From GCA-020352575 sp041635475 (GTDB lineage Bacteria; Actinomycetota; Acidimicrobiia; Spongiisociales; JAENVV01), in contig JBFKVA010000082.1 in the NCBI GenBank assembly GCA_041635475.1, positions 1 through 9,389 of the forward strand: a DNA stretch of 9,389 nt, written 5' to 3'. Made by a program: the position numbers and the translations under genes. The notes under the pieces are model-generated. The model was not told the origin of the DNA. It ran no database searches and worked only from the letters and a program-made list of their open reading frames with translations. Shown here piece by piece: positions 1-6,754 of this stretch. Each line of letters begins with the position of its first letter. Position 1 is the stretch's first letter.

Positions 1-168
1 CACGATCGGACCCTCGGAGAGGGACGCCTCGGCGTGGGAGCATCGGTCCCCGAGCGCGTGGACCTCGTCACCGATACGGAAGAGCGCGATTCTGTGCTCG
101 CCGACGTCCACGCGGACTCCCCGCCCCTCGGGGAGGTCGGCAACCGGTGTGATCCGCGTCCAGCTCAT
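1..168 (-). CDS. Rieske-type [2Fe-2S] ferredoxin, N-terminal part (cut by window edge)
   Basis: Reading the minus strand from the ATG at 168 gives 56 residues beginning MSWTRITPVADLPEG and running off the left edge. The visible part looks like a small Rieske ferredoxin of the kind annotated as non-heme iron oxygenase ferredoxin subunit. A beta-rich start is followed by CSH (Cys43, His45), the first C-x-H cluster-binding pair. The second C-x2-H pair would lie outside the window. Its ATG overlaps the sufD stop in an ATGA arrangement, so it is probably translationally coupled to sufD. A Rieske gene after sufD is a known arrangement in actinobacterial suf operons. Its role there is not settled; electron supply to cluster assembly is a reasonable inference. 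SufC and SufS would be expected further along the same strand. Confidence 0.8.
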   Translation of the reverse strand, partial: MSWTRITPVADLPEGRGVRVDVGEHRIALFRIGDEVHALGDRCSHAEASLSEGPIV

Positions 169-1460
169 CGGATGCGACCCTCTTCCTGGGCAGCGACGAA
201 CTTGGTGTGCACGGCTTCCTTGATCGGCCGGGCGATCGCGGCGACGGGAAGACGGTCGATGGCCTCGGCGAAGAAGCCGCGAACGAGGAGCCGCTCGGCC
301 CGGTCCTTGGGAAGGCCGCGACTCATGAGGTAGTAGAGGTGCTCCTCACCGAGCTGGCCGACGGTGGAACCGTGGCCACAGATGACGTCGTTGCAGAGGA
401 TCTCAAGGTTGGGCACCGACTGGGCCCGGGCCTCCTCGGAGAGGACGAGGTTGCGGTTCGTCTCGAACGCCGAGGTCCGGGTCGCCTCCTCCTCGATGCG
501 CAGGAGTCCCGTGAACACCGACGAGGCCCGGTCCTCCACCGCCCCCTTGAGGAAGACGTCGGACGACGTGTTGCGACCCACGTGGCGCATGACGACCCGG
601 TAGTCGTGGGTCTGGTCGCGATCACCGAAGGAAACACCGACGAGTTCCGACGACGAGCCGTCGCCGAGCATCTCGACCCGGAGGTCGAGTCGGGCAAGCC
701 TGCCTCCGAGGCCCACTTCCCCGATCCGGCCGGACGCGTCGCGCCCGAGCGTGACGCTTTCGTGGACGGTGGCCGTCGTCCCTCGTCCCCAGTGCTGCAG
801 CGTGGTGAGTTGGAAGCGGGCTGCGTCGCCGACGACCGCCTCGACCTGGGGGATGGCCACGTGGTCGGTGGCGTCGTCCGAGCGGTAGTTGACCACCACC
901 GAGGCCTGGGCGTTCTCCTCGAGGACGACGGTCAGGTGGGGAAACGAGACGGCGCCGTCGGTGATCGCCTGGACGTCGACGAGGATGGGGGCCTCCACCA
1001 CGATCGACCGGCCCACGTGGAGGACGACCCCGTCGGCGGCGAAGGCCCGGTGGGCGGCGGCGAACTTGTCGCGTCCGACGTCCACCGTCTGCCCGAAGAG
1101 GGATCGCACGACGGCCGGGGTGTGCCCATCGTCGCGGATCGAGACGAAAATGACACCCGTCGGGAGTGTGGACTGCATGTCCACGACGTACCCGTCGACG
1201 ATGGTGGCGCTGGCGGCCACCTCGCCCAGCGCCTCGACGTACGGTCCGGGCGGGAGTGGTCGACCCCCGGCGGGGGCGATCCTCGCGTCGGCAAGGTCGA
1301 AGTCGAGGTCGATGTACCGCCAGTGCTCGAGCTTCTGGGTGGGCATCGACTGTCGGCCGAAGCTGGCGAGACCCTCCCGACGAAGGTCGGCCAGCCACAG
1401 GGGGGATCCCTCCAGGGAGCGGTCGAACGTGGCTTGTTGGTCGAGGGTCACGGGGCTCAT
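165..1460 (-). CDS. sufD: Fe-S cluster assembly scaffold protein SufD
   Basis: A 431-residue protein of normal SufD length. SufD pairs with SufB and the ATPase SufC in the cytosolic SufBC2D complex, which builds Fe-S clusters. The N-terminal helical part carries PTQKLEHWRYID (residues 40-51), a SufD hallmark. The centre is the expected beta-helix. The C-terminal stretch SVPNLEILCNDVICGHGSTVG leads into YYLMSRGLPKDRAERLLVRGFF (about 376-397), the SufB/SufD family signature. His363 in CGHG matches the histidine of E. coli SufD (His360) thought to act at the SufB-SufD interface. The ATG at 1460 has only a weak upstream GGACCCAGG. It lies 47 bp after the stop of the uracil-DNA glycosylase gene, and the stop codon overlaps the next gene. 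Unusually, sufB is not adjacent but about 5.3 kb away. Confidence 0.95.
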   Translation of the reverse strand: MSPVTLDQQATFDRSLEGSPLWLADLRREGLASFGRQSMPTQKLEHWRYIDLDFDLADARIAPAGGRPLPPGPYVEALGEVAASATIVDGYVVDMQSTLPTGVIFVSIRDDGHTPAVVRSLFGQTVDVGRDKFAAAHRAFAADGVVLHVGRSIVVEAPILVDVQAITDGAVSFPHLTVVLEENAQASVVVNYRSDDATDHVAIPQVEAVVGDAARFQLTTLQHWGRGTTATVHESVTLGRDASGRIGEVGLGGRLARLDLRVEMLGDGSSSELVGVSFGDRDQTHDYRVVMRHVGRNTSSDVFLKGAVEDRASSVFTGLLRIEEEATRTSAFETNRNLVLSEEARAQSVPNLEILCNDVICGHGSTVGQLGEEHLYYLMSRGLPKDRAERLLVRGFFAEAIDRLPVAAIARPIKEAVHTKFVAAQEEGRIR

Positions 1461-1483
1461 CCTGGGTCCGGGCGGGGATCATG

Positions 1484-1511
1484 GTAATTCGCCTACGGCG
1501 GTAGTGGTTAT
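1484..1511. promoter_or_regulatory. Possible sufD operator, echo of the sufB site
   Basis: This gap between the glycosylase stop and sufD contains CGGTAGTGGTTAT on the plus strand. The sufB operator region on the minus strand reads CCGTAGTGGTAAT. About 12 of 15 bases agree over this stretch, including all of GTAGTGGT. The second arm of the dyad is poorly conserved here, and part of the match lies in the last codons of the glycosylase gene. A shared half-site for one regulator is possible, but chance similarity is not excluded. CGCC-TAC-GGCG at 1490-1500 can form a weak 4-bp stem. Confidence 0.25.
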
Positions 1512-2212
1512 TTCCCCGGGGGTCGGCCGCGGCCGGCCAGGCTGTCGGCCCTCACGAAGACCGCGTCCAGCATGGCTTCGGTGAGTCGGCCGGTGAAGGT
1601 GTTCTGCTGGCTCGGATGGTACGAGCCAATGACGGTGACCCCATCCAGGGCGACCTCCGCCAGGTGACCGAAGGGAGGACGGGGTCGGGGAACCGGGTGA
1701 CCGCGGTCGCCCAGCACCCGGAGGCAGGCCGACCACGCCAGGCCGCCGAGGGCGACCACCACCCGTGGAGTGAGGATGTCGAGCTCGGCCTCCATCCATC
1801 TCCGGCACGCGTCCCGCTCGGCGGCGGTCGGGGCGTTGGCCGGCGGGGCACAGTGGTTCATGGCGGTGATCCATACTCGTCGCAGTTCCAGACCGTCGTC
1901 GACGCCCACCGACTCGGCCTGGTTGGCCAACCCGGTGCGGTGAAGCGAGGCAAAGAGCCAGTCCCCCGAGCGGTCCCCGGTGAACATCCGGCCGGTTCGA
2001 TTGGCACCGTGGGCCGCGGGGGCGAGGCCGACGACGAGGATCGGTGCGCTCGGATCGCCGAACGACGGGACCGGCCGACCCCAGTAGGTCTCGTCGCGGT
2101 AGGCGGCCCGTTTGTCGATCGCCACCTGTTCGCGCCACCGCACGAGGCGAGGACAGGCGCGACAGCCGACGAGTTCACGGTTGAGGTGTCGTAGTCGATC
2201 CCGGTTGGTCAC
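1508..2212 (-). CDS. Family-5 (UdgB-type) uracil-DNA glycosylase
   Basis: A 234-residue base-excision repair enzyme that removes uracil, and in this family also other deaminated bases, from DNA. The family-5 motifs are clear: GLAPAAHGANRTGR (residues 62-75), NHCAPPANAPT (119-129) and YHPSQQNTFTGRLT (198-211). The GLAPA motif lacks the polar catalytic Asp/Asn of other families, which is normal for family 5. Cys17, Cys20, Cys121 and Cys136 match the four ligands of the family's [4Fe-4S] cluster. The open frame extends upstream to 2521, but homology starts just after the GTG at 2212. That GTG has an excellent AGGAGG ribosome binding site (2219-2226, 6-nt spacer), so I place the start there. The gene overlaps the lipoprotein gene by 38 bp and lies 47 bp before sufD, so an Fe-S enzyme is probably co-transcribed with Fe-S assembly genes. 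Confidence 0.93.
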   Translation of the reverse strand: MTNRDRLRHLNRELVGCRACPRLVRWREQVAIDKRAAYRDETYWGRPVPSFGDPSAPILVVGLAPAAHGANRTGRMFTGDRSGDWLFASLHRTGLANQAESVGVDDGLELRRVWITAMNHCAPPANAPTAAERDACRRWMEAELDILTPRVVVALGGLAWSACLRVLGDRGHPVPRPRPPFGHLAEVALDGVTVIGSYHPSQQNTFTGRLTEAMLDAVFVRADSLAGRGRPPGK

Positions 2213-3725
2213 CGACCGCCTCCTCCGGCCATCCGCCCTCCGGGGCCAGCGCCCCGACGGTGAAGTTGGTGGCGGCGTTCCACAGCATCCAACCGACGGA
2301 CCGGGCGTCGGACTCCTCGATCTGGGCCCGGACCTGGTCGGCCGTGTAGTAGAAGTCCTGGAGCCACGGACGGATGATGACGTCGCCGGCGACCCGCCGC
2401 AGGCCATCGTCGATGGCGCCGGCCACCACGGGTCCGGGGTTGTCGTTGGGCACCCGGAACCCGTACCACCCGGTCGAGTAGTGGCTGGGGTACACCATCG
2501 GGGAGAGCACATCGGTGACACCGGCGAGCAACTCGAGCTGCTGGCCGATCCCCCCGTCGCCCTCGGTGGCGGTGATGAACCCGAAGATGTCCGCGGACAC
2601 CGCGCACCCGATCGGGTTGAGGAGACCGCGGGCCGCCTCCAGGAACGATCGAATCGCCTCGGGCCGTACTTCGGCCGACGACCCTCCGTCGAATCGAGTC
2701 GCCTCGCCGTACCCGTCGGGGTAGCGGACGTAGTCGAACTGGATCTCTTGGAAACCGAGCGTGCAGGCTTCCACGGAGAGGTCGAGGGCGTACTGGCGGG
2801 CCGCGGGGTCGGTGGGATCGAGGAAGTACTGCCCGTTCTTGTTGTAGGGCAGGCCGGTGGTGAGGTCCAGGACGGCGAGTTCGGGGAGAGCCTTGGCCGC
2901 GATCGGGTCCTGGAAGGTCACGATCCGCCCGATGAGGTACAGGCCTCGCGAGGTGACGTCGGCGACCACCCGGGCCGCGTCATACACGCTGTACACCGCC
3001 CGCACCTCCTCGGCCAGGGGGACCTCGGTGGCGTAGTAGACCTGCCCCGACTCGTCCTTGATGTCGACGACGAGCGTGTTCACCTCCGTCTCCTCGGCCA
3101 GGGTGAGCAGGCCGGACCACTTCTCCTCGTTGCGGGGATCGGGACCTCCCACATGGAGCCCGCGGACGACGAATGGCTCGAGCGGGACCTCCATCAAGCC
3201 GCCCTCCCATGGGGCCTCGACGGCCACGTAGGCGGCGCGGGCGACGGCGACGGGGACTCCCTCCTCCACCGCGACGAACTGGAACGAGCCGTCCGGTCCC
3301 GTCATCATCGACTCGTCGGCGACGCTGATGGTGGCCCCTTCCAGGGGCAGGCCTCCCATGCCGGTGACGACGCCGCTGAGCACCTTGGCCGTGAGCCGGA
3401 GTTCGACCTCCTCGTTGGCCGGCAGCTCGGTGACGGCGATGCGGCCCGGTTCGTGGGCGGGGGCGCTCGCCGAGACGCCGATCCCCTCCTGGGACCATTC
3501 GACGTAGAGGAGGCCCCGGCCGTCGGTGGTCGCGGTCGAGGAGCCGTCCGGGGTCTCGACGGTGACCGACGCCCCTGCCAGGGGCTCTCCCCGGTAGTCG
3601 AGGACGCGCAGCGCGATCTGGGCCGGGGGCGCAGTGACCGGGGGGACGGGATCGCCGATGAGGATGGGAGGGGTGGCGACACAACCCGACAGGACGAGCG
3701 CCAGAAGCGCCAGGATCCGCCGCAT
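2175..3725 (-). CDS. Lipoprotein with two Ig-like repeats and a DUF4015 putative glycoside hydrolase domain
   Basis: A 516-residue exported protein. Residues 1-15 (MRRILALLALVLSGC) are a lipoprotein signal ending in the lipobox LSGC, with Cys15 as the lipidated residue. Residues about 36-112 and 115-183 look like two carboxypeptidase-regulatory/Ig-like beta domains (GEPLAGASVTVETPDG with TTDGRG, then GLPLEGATISVADES with TGPDGSF). From about 187 to 495 is a TIM-barrel-like domain of the DUF4015 putative glycosidase family: VRGLHV, NTLVVDIKDESGQVYY, GLYLIGRIVTF, EIQFDYVRYPDG (Asp331), SADIFGF, DVLSPMVYPSHYSTG and RPWLQDF. Asp221 and Asp331 are candidate active-site acids. No substrate is known. 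A short Pro/Thr tail ends it. There is no Shine-Dalgarno sequence before the ATG; TACCCT ends 8 nt upstream, suggesting a leaderless message. It is the first gene of the unit that continues into the glycosylase and sufD. Confidence 0.85.
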   Translation of the reverse strand: MRRILALLALVLSGCVATPPILIGDPVPPVTAPPAQIALRVLDYRGEPLAGASVTVETPDGSSTATTDGRGLLYVEWSQEGIGVSASAPAHEPGRIAVTELPANEEVELRLTAKVLSGVVTGMGGLPLEGATISVADESMMTGPDGSFQFVAVEEGVPVAVARAAYVAVEAPWEGGLMEVPLEPFVVRGLHVGGPDPRNEEKWSGLLTLAEETEVNTLVVDIKDESGQVYYATEVPLAEEVRAVYSVYDAARVVADVTSRGLYLIGRIVTFQDPIAAKALPELAVLDLTTGLPYNKNGQYFLDPTDPAARQYALDLSVEACTLGFQEIQFDYVRYPDGYGEATRFDGGSSAEVRPEAIRSFLEAARGLLNPIGCAVSADIFGFITATEGDGGIGQQLELLAGVTDVLSPMVYPSHYSTGWYGFRVPNDNPGPVVAGAIDDGLRRVAGDVIIRPWLQDFYYTADQVRAQIEESDARSVGWMLWNAATNFTVGALAPEGGWPEEAVGDQPGSTTTPQP

Positions 3726-3733
3726 GACCCGGC

Positions 3734-3739
3734 AGGGTA
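3734..3739 (-). promoter_or_regulatory. Possible -10 box of the lipoprotein gene (leaderless)
   Basis: On the minus strand TACCCT fits the TANNNT actinobacterial -10 pattern and ends 8 nt before the ATG at 3725, with no purine-rich ribosome site between. Transcription would begin at or next to the start codon. No convincing -35 box is visible. Confidence 0.35.
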
Positions 3740-3788
3740 GCCGTCGATGGTGGGCTTCGACACCCGGTCGTCCAGCCGACGGCGGGCT

Positions 3789-3819
3789 TTGCGTTTTCGT
3801 CGCAGTCCCGTGATACTTT
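3789..3819 (+). promoter_or_regulatory. Promoter of the sigma factor gene
   Basis: TTGCGT (3789-3794) resembles a -35 box. GATACT (3812-3817) follows after 17 bp. An overlapping reading is an extended -10, TGA then TACTTT (3814-3819). TACTTT ends 7 nt before the ATG at 3827, so the transcript may begin at the start codon. No ribosome binding site is visible between the promoter and the ATG. Confidence 0.55.
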
Positions 3820-3826
3820 CCCGTGC

Positions 3827-4801
3827 ATGGTGAAGGATGGCAACACAGGGGACGGGGTCAGGAGCGCCACACGCCGGCACCGCGACCCCTCGGGGGTGAC
3901 GTCCGACACGATCGGCGCCTACCTCGAACGCGTCTCCGGGCACGAGCTCCTCACCGCCGACGATGAAGTCCGCCTGTCGCGGACGATGGAACGCGGGTTC
4001 AAGGCCCAGGCCATGCTCGAGTCGGACCGCGAGCTCACCCCGGCCGACCGGGCCAAGCTCTACCGCCTCATCCGCGAGGGCGAGGAGGCGAAGATGACCT
4101 TCATTCGCTCCAACCTCCGCCTTGTGATCTCCATCGCCAAGCGCTACTCGGGCCGGGGACTCGAGCTCCTCGACCTCATCCAGGAAGGCAACCTGGGTCT
4201 CATCCGGGCCGTGGAGAAGTTCGATTGGCGCAAGGGTTTCAAGTTCTCGACGTACGCCACGTGGTGGATCCGCCAAGCCATCACCCGCGGCCTGGGCAAC
4301 CACGGTCGCACCATTCGGCTCCCCGTCCACATGGTCGACATCGTGCGCACGGTGCAGGAGACCCGCCAGCAGCTCATCGAGGACCTCGGCCGGGTCCCGA
4401 CCGTTGCCGAGATCGCCGAGGTGTCCTGCCTCGACCCGTCGCGGGTCGAGCTCGCACTCCATGCCCCGTCCGACACGGTCTCACTCGACCGTCCGGTCGG
4501 TGATGAAGGTGACGCCCGCCTCCAGGACCTCATCGAGGACGATTCCGCCGTGGACCCCTTCGACGCCACCGCCATGACCCTGCGCCGTGACTACCTCTTC
4601 AAGGCGATGCGCGCCCTCGAGGACGAGGAAAAGGCGGTGCTCGTGCTCCGCTACGGCCTCGACGACGCCCGCCCCCGCACCCTGGCGGAGGTCGGCGACG
4701 AGATGGCGCTCACCCGCGAGATGGTGCGCCAGATCGAGCGGCGGGCCGTGGCCAAGCTCCGCCATCCCAGCAACCTGCTGGCCCTCGAAGAACTCATCTA
4801 G
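3827..4801 (+). CDS. Group-2 sigma-70 family RNA polymerase sigma factor
   Basis: A 324-residue sigma factor that directs RNA polymerase to promoters. Region 1.2 is at about 26-57 (DTIGAYLERVSGHELLTADDEVRLSRTMERG). Region 2 is at 93-154, including RSNLRLVISIAKRYSGRGLELLDLIQEGN and the -10 recognition helix YATWWIRQAITR; Gln150 and Thr153 match E. coli Gln437 and Thr440. Region 3 begins at GRTIRLPVHM (160-169) and runs to about 240. Region 4 is at about 256-323, with the -35 reading helix TREMVRQIE (296-304). The long region 1.1 of a principal RpoD is absent, so this is a group-2 (SigB/HrdA-like) factor. The position equal to E. coli Arg586 is Met299. The ATG has no Shine-Dalgarno sequence and lies directly behind a -10 box. 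The gene is single, with divergent and convergent neighbours. Confidence 0.93.
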   Translation: MVKDGNTGDGVRSATRRHRDPSGVTSDTIGAYLERVSGHELLTADDEVRLSRTMERGFKAQAMLESDRELTPADRAKLYRLIREGEEAKMTFIRSNLRLVISIAKRYSGRGLELLDLIQEGNLGLIRAVEKFDWRKGFKFSTYATWWIRQAITRGLGNHGRTIRLPVHMVDIVRTVQETRQQLIEDLGRVPTVAEIAEVSCLDPSRVELALHAPSDTVSLDRPVGDEGDARLQDLIEDDSAVDPFDATAMTLRRDYLFKAMRALEDEEKAVLVLRYGLDDARPRTLAEVGDEMALTREMVRQIERRAVAKLRHPSNLLALEELI

Positions 4802-4810
4802 GCAACCCCG

Positions 4811-4841
4811 GCGCGCGCTGGAACCCAGGGTTCAGGCGCGC
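4811..4841. terminator. Strong hairpin between convergent genes
   Basis: GCGCGC (4811-4816) pairs with GCGCGC (4836-4841), CTG with CAG, and AACC with GGTT around a CAG loop. Two single G bulges lie on the left arm. It begins 9 bases after the sigma factor TAG and lies beyond the stop of the convergent membrane protein gene, so it can serve both strands. There is no T tract, which is common in GC-rich actinobacteria. Confidence 0.7.
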
Positions 4842-4862
4842 GGTATTCGCGCGATCTGGCCC

Positions 4863-4877
4863 ACGGTTCGGGACCGT
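4863..4877 (-). terminator. Small hairpin just after the HAAS membrane protein gene
   Basis: ACGGT and ACCGT form a 5-bp stem around a 5-nt loop, a few bases beyond the minus-strand stop at 4881-4883. An overlapping dyad (GGGA-CCG-TCCC, 4870-4880) is an alternative fold. It is weak alone and may assist the larger hairpin at 4811-4841. Confidence 0.3.
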
Positions 4878-4880
4878 CCC

Positions 4881-6233
4881 TCAGGTGAACGAGAACACAA
4901 GGGGGAAGCCCACCACGACGGTGGCCGCCCAGGCGGCGTACACCGGGAGTGACACGGTCTGCCATCGCTCGAGGGGCCCCAGCGACTCCCGGCCTCGCAC
5001 GAAGCCCAGGAGTCGGAGCCCGGACCACGTGAGGGTCACGAGGAGAATGAGGTTGAGACCGAGGGCGGCAGTCTTGTTGGGGCTGAACCCGAACTCGGAG
5101 ATCCGCACGATCATCGCCCCCAGCCCGATGAGGTCGAGGGCGATGGCGGCGGCGACGAGGACCAATCGGATGACGTCCAGGGGCCCGCGCCGGGCATCTC
5201 GATCCCGGGCGGAGATGGCGTAGAGCAGGAGCCCGGTGACGACGACGAGCAGCACGTCGAAGATGATGAGCACCTCGCGGTCGGCGTCGACCCCGCTGCC
5301 CGAGAAGGCGGCGACCACCACCGAGACGACGAGCATGAGGGCGAACAGGGGTGTGAACACGCTCGTGAGCACCGGCGCCATGCTCTCGATGACGCCCTGT
5401 TTCGCCTCGACGAGCCACGCGGCGACAATGAGCGCGCCGGCGGCCCCCCACGGCACGACCCATCCACCGACGAACTCGCTGACGTCGACGCCGACGGAGC
5501 CGAACACCCCGATCGTGAGCCCGACGAGCACGCCTCCGCCGAGGGCGATGAGCACGTAGTAGATGAACCACTCCCCCGTGAAACGGACGAAGTCCATCCG
5601 ACCTGTGTGGGACCGCCACTCACCACCCACGTACGCGAAGCCCACCGCCCCCCACAAGGCAACGGGCAGGTGGATCGCCGCCAGGATCTCGGTGGAGCCT
5701 CCGGGCTCGAACGGATAGAGGTTGACGACCACTGCTCCGAGCGCGAACCACGCCGCCAGGACCCCCAGCCCGAAGCGACCGAGCCGGCGGACCCACGCCA
5801 GGTACCCGGCGAGCACCGGGAACACGAGCAGGCTCAGGTTGCGGGCGTAGAAGCTCTCACCGTCGGCCACCACGTCGAGGCCGAAGGCCTCGGGGAGGCG
5901 TACCACGACGGCGGCCACGACCGCGAACGCGGCCATGACCCAGAATCCGGCCGTGGCCGCCTCGGTCTCCGAACCACCGCCTCCGAGCACGAGCTGCCTC
6001 CACAGCCGATCGGAGTGCTCCCGAGCGAACTCACGGGACAGGGCGTTGATGCTCCCCATGCGCTTCACGGCCACGAGGAAAGCCTCGTCGGGAGTCAGGC
6101 CGGCATCCACGAGCTCGCCGATCTGGTCCCGGAGGTGGGCTTCGAGCTCATCCACGTCGCCGCCGTCGATCGGTCGGTGGGAGGAGACGAACGACGCCCA
6201 CTCGGCTATCTGGGCGTCAAGGTCGTGGCCCAT
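4881..6233 (-). CDS. Membrane protein with N-terminal HAAS (permease prefix 1) domain
   Basis: About 450 residues. The first 80 or so are a charged helical domain with DVDELEAHLRDQIGELVDAGLTPDEAFLVAVKRMG, typical of HAAS / permease prefix domain 1. About 11 hydrophobic segments follow, for example GFWVMAAFAVVAAVVV, LLVFPVLAGYLAWV, WFIYYVLIALGGGVLVGL and LLVVVTGLLLYAIS, ending at the C-terminus in VYAAWAATVVVGFPLVF. It is therefore an inner-membrane protein. HAAS domains are known to occur next to PadR regulators and are thought to pass signals to or from membrane proteins. The transported or sensed compound is unknown. The chosen ATG at 6233 lies one base after the padR stop (TGACATG), so translation is probably coupled. 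An in-frame GTG at 6242 overlapping padR is the alternative and gives 453 residues. The two genes form one unit repressible by PadR. Confidence 0.8.
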   Translation of the reverse strand: MGHDLDAQIAEWASFVSSHRPIDGGDVDELEAHLRDQIGELVDAGLTPDEAFLVAVKRMGSINALSREFAREHSDRLWRQLVLGGGGSETEAATAGFWVMAAFAVVAAVVVRLPEAFGLDVVADGESFYARNLSLLVFPVLAGYLAWVRRLGRFGLGVLAAWFALGAVVVNLYPFEPGGSTEILAAIHLPVALWGAVGFAYVGGEWRSHTGRMDFVRFTGEWFIYYVLIALGGGVLVGLTIGVFGSVGVDVSEFVGGWVVPWGAAGALIVAAWLVEAKQGVIESMAPVLTSVFTPLFALMLVVSVVVAAFSGSGVDADREVLIIFDVLLVVVTGLLLYAISARDRDARRGPLDVIRLVLVAAAIALDLIGLGAMIVRISEFGFSPNKTAALGLNLILLVTLTWSGLRLLGFVRGRESLGPLERWQTVSLPVYAAWAATVVVGFPLVFSFT

Positions 6234-6234
6234 G

Positions 6235-6591
6235 TCAGGCACCGGCTGGGACCACGGTGGCCCGCATCCCCTCCCAGGCGCCGTGCAGGGCCTCGCTGAC
6301 GACGGCCCATTGGTGACGCTGCTCCTCGAGTGTCGCCCGACCCTCGGCGGTGATGCGGTAGTACTTGCGCTTCCGCCCCTGCGCCGGGACCCTCCACGCC
6401 GCCTCGACGTAGCCCAGGCGCTCGAGACGGTGCAGGAGGGGGTAGAGCATGCCGTCCGTCCATTCCAGCCGGGCGTCGGAGAGTTCGCTCACCCGCTTGA
6501 GAATGGCGTACCCGTAGCTGTCCTCCTCGGCCAGGATCGCCAGGACGAGCGGGGTTGCGGATGCGGCGACGAGGTCCTTGCCGATGTGCAT
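6235..6591 (-). CDS. PadR family transcriptional regulator
   Basis: A 118-residue winged-helix regulator of the short PadR type. The DNA-binding core is visible: LVLAILAEEDSYGYAILKRVSEL (15-37), WTDGMLYPLLHRLERLGYVEAAW (44-66) and the wing GRKRKYYRITAEGRATLEE (72-90). A C-terminal helix then serves for dimerisation. I start at the ATG at 6591 because GGAAGGG (6598-6604) lies 6 nt upstream and MHIGKDLVAASATPLVL is the usual PadR beginning. An upstream TTG at 6621 would add ten unlikely residues and lies inside the operator/promoter area. The gene is followed one base later by the HAAS membrane protein gene, a common PadR pairing. An inverted repeat over the promoter (6623-6645) suggests that PadR represses its own operon. 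The inducer is unknown. Confidence 0.92.
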   Translation of the reverse strand: MHIGKDLVAASATPLVLAILAEEDSYGYAILKRVSELSDARLEWTDGMLYPLLHRLERLGYVEAAWRVPAQGRKRKYYRITAEGRATLEEQRHQWAVVSEALHGAWEGMRATVVPAGA

Positions 6592-6620
6592 GTCGTACCC
6601 TTCCGACGATACGTGGCACA

Positions 6621-6645
6621 ACTATACATAGCAGCACCATGTATA
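6621..6645 (-). promoter_or_regulatory. Probable PadR operator overlapping the padR promoter
   Basis: TATACAT (6623-6629) and ATGTATA (6639-6645) are perfect 7-bp inverted arms separated by 9 bp. This AT-rich ATGTAT-type dyad is the kind of site PadR proteins bind. On the minus strand TATAGT (6626-6621) is a good -10 box about 30 nt before the ATG, and it overlaps one arm. A bound repressor would therefore block initiation. The region stands out as AT-rich in a GC-rich window. The -35 box is not clear. Confidence 0.7.
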
Positions 6646-6656
6646 CAGAGCGACCC

Positions 6657-6674
6657 GGGTCATGATCGTGACCC
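6657..6674. repeat. Short inverted repeat upstream of padR
   Basis: GGGTCA and TGACCC are perfect 6-bp arms around TGATCG. They overlap a 10-bp palindrome, GACCCGGGTC (6652-6661). It lies just upstream of the padR promoter and beyond the sufB terminator region, so it could be a second protein site or part of 3' processing. The role is unknown. Confidence 0.35.
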
Positions 6675-6690
6675 ACGCGACGCGCTCCGG

Positions 6691-6743
6691 GTCCCATCCC
6701 CCCACCGGCGGCGCCCTTCGGGCTGGCTGGTCCCATCCCCCAC
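6691..6743. repeat. Direct repeat pair downstream of sufB
   Basis: GTCCCATCCC followed by CCCAC (6691-6705) recurs as GTCCCATCCCCCAC (6730-6743), one C shorter and 39 bp apart. The right copy forms the left arm of the hairpin at 6730-6754. The left copy could pair with the same G-rich arm as an alternative. The repeat may have arisen by local duplication. Confidence 0.5.
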
Positions 6744-6754
6744 TGCGGGGGGAC
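6730..6754 (-). terminator. Probable sufB terminator hairpin
   Basis: GTCC (6730-6733) pairs with GGAC (6751-6754), and a C run at 6737-6741 pairs with GGGG (6747-6750), with a CAT bulge on one side and a short loop. It begins about 17 bp after the sufB stop on the minus strand. It is GC-rich with no T tract. It supports sufB being the last gene of its transcript. Confidence 0.5.

Noticed and set aside
207..1487. Long plus-strand reading frame (426 codons) opposite sufD
   Set aside because: It mirrors sufD codon by codon in GC-rich DNA and its product is low-complexity and rich in Gly, Val, Asp and Arg with no family resemblance. SufD on the other strand is unambiguous.
2213..2521. Upstream extension of the uracil-DNA glycosylase frame to 2521
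   Set aside because: The extra 103 residues are Pro, Ser, Thr and Arg-rich shadow of the lipoprotein gene. The GTG at 2212 has a strong ribosome site and lies where family homology begins.
2112..3740. Plus-strand reading frame of 542 codons opposite the lipoprotein gene
   Set aside because: It is longer than the real gene, but its product lacks recognisable motifs. The minus strand encodes a lipobox and DUF4015 motifs.
2980..4462. Minus-strand frames crossing the lipoprotein and sigma factor region (for example 3305-4462)
   Set aside because: They run antisense to the sigma factor gene and out of frame with the lipoprotein gene, with no family motifs.
6592..6621. Longer padR start at a TTG (6621)
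   Set aside because: It lies in the promoter/operator area, TTG is a poor start, and the ATG at 6591 has a good ribosome site and the usual PadR N-terminus.
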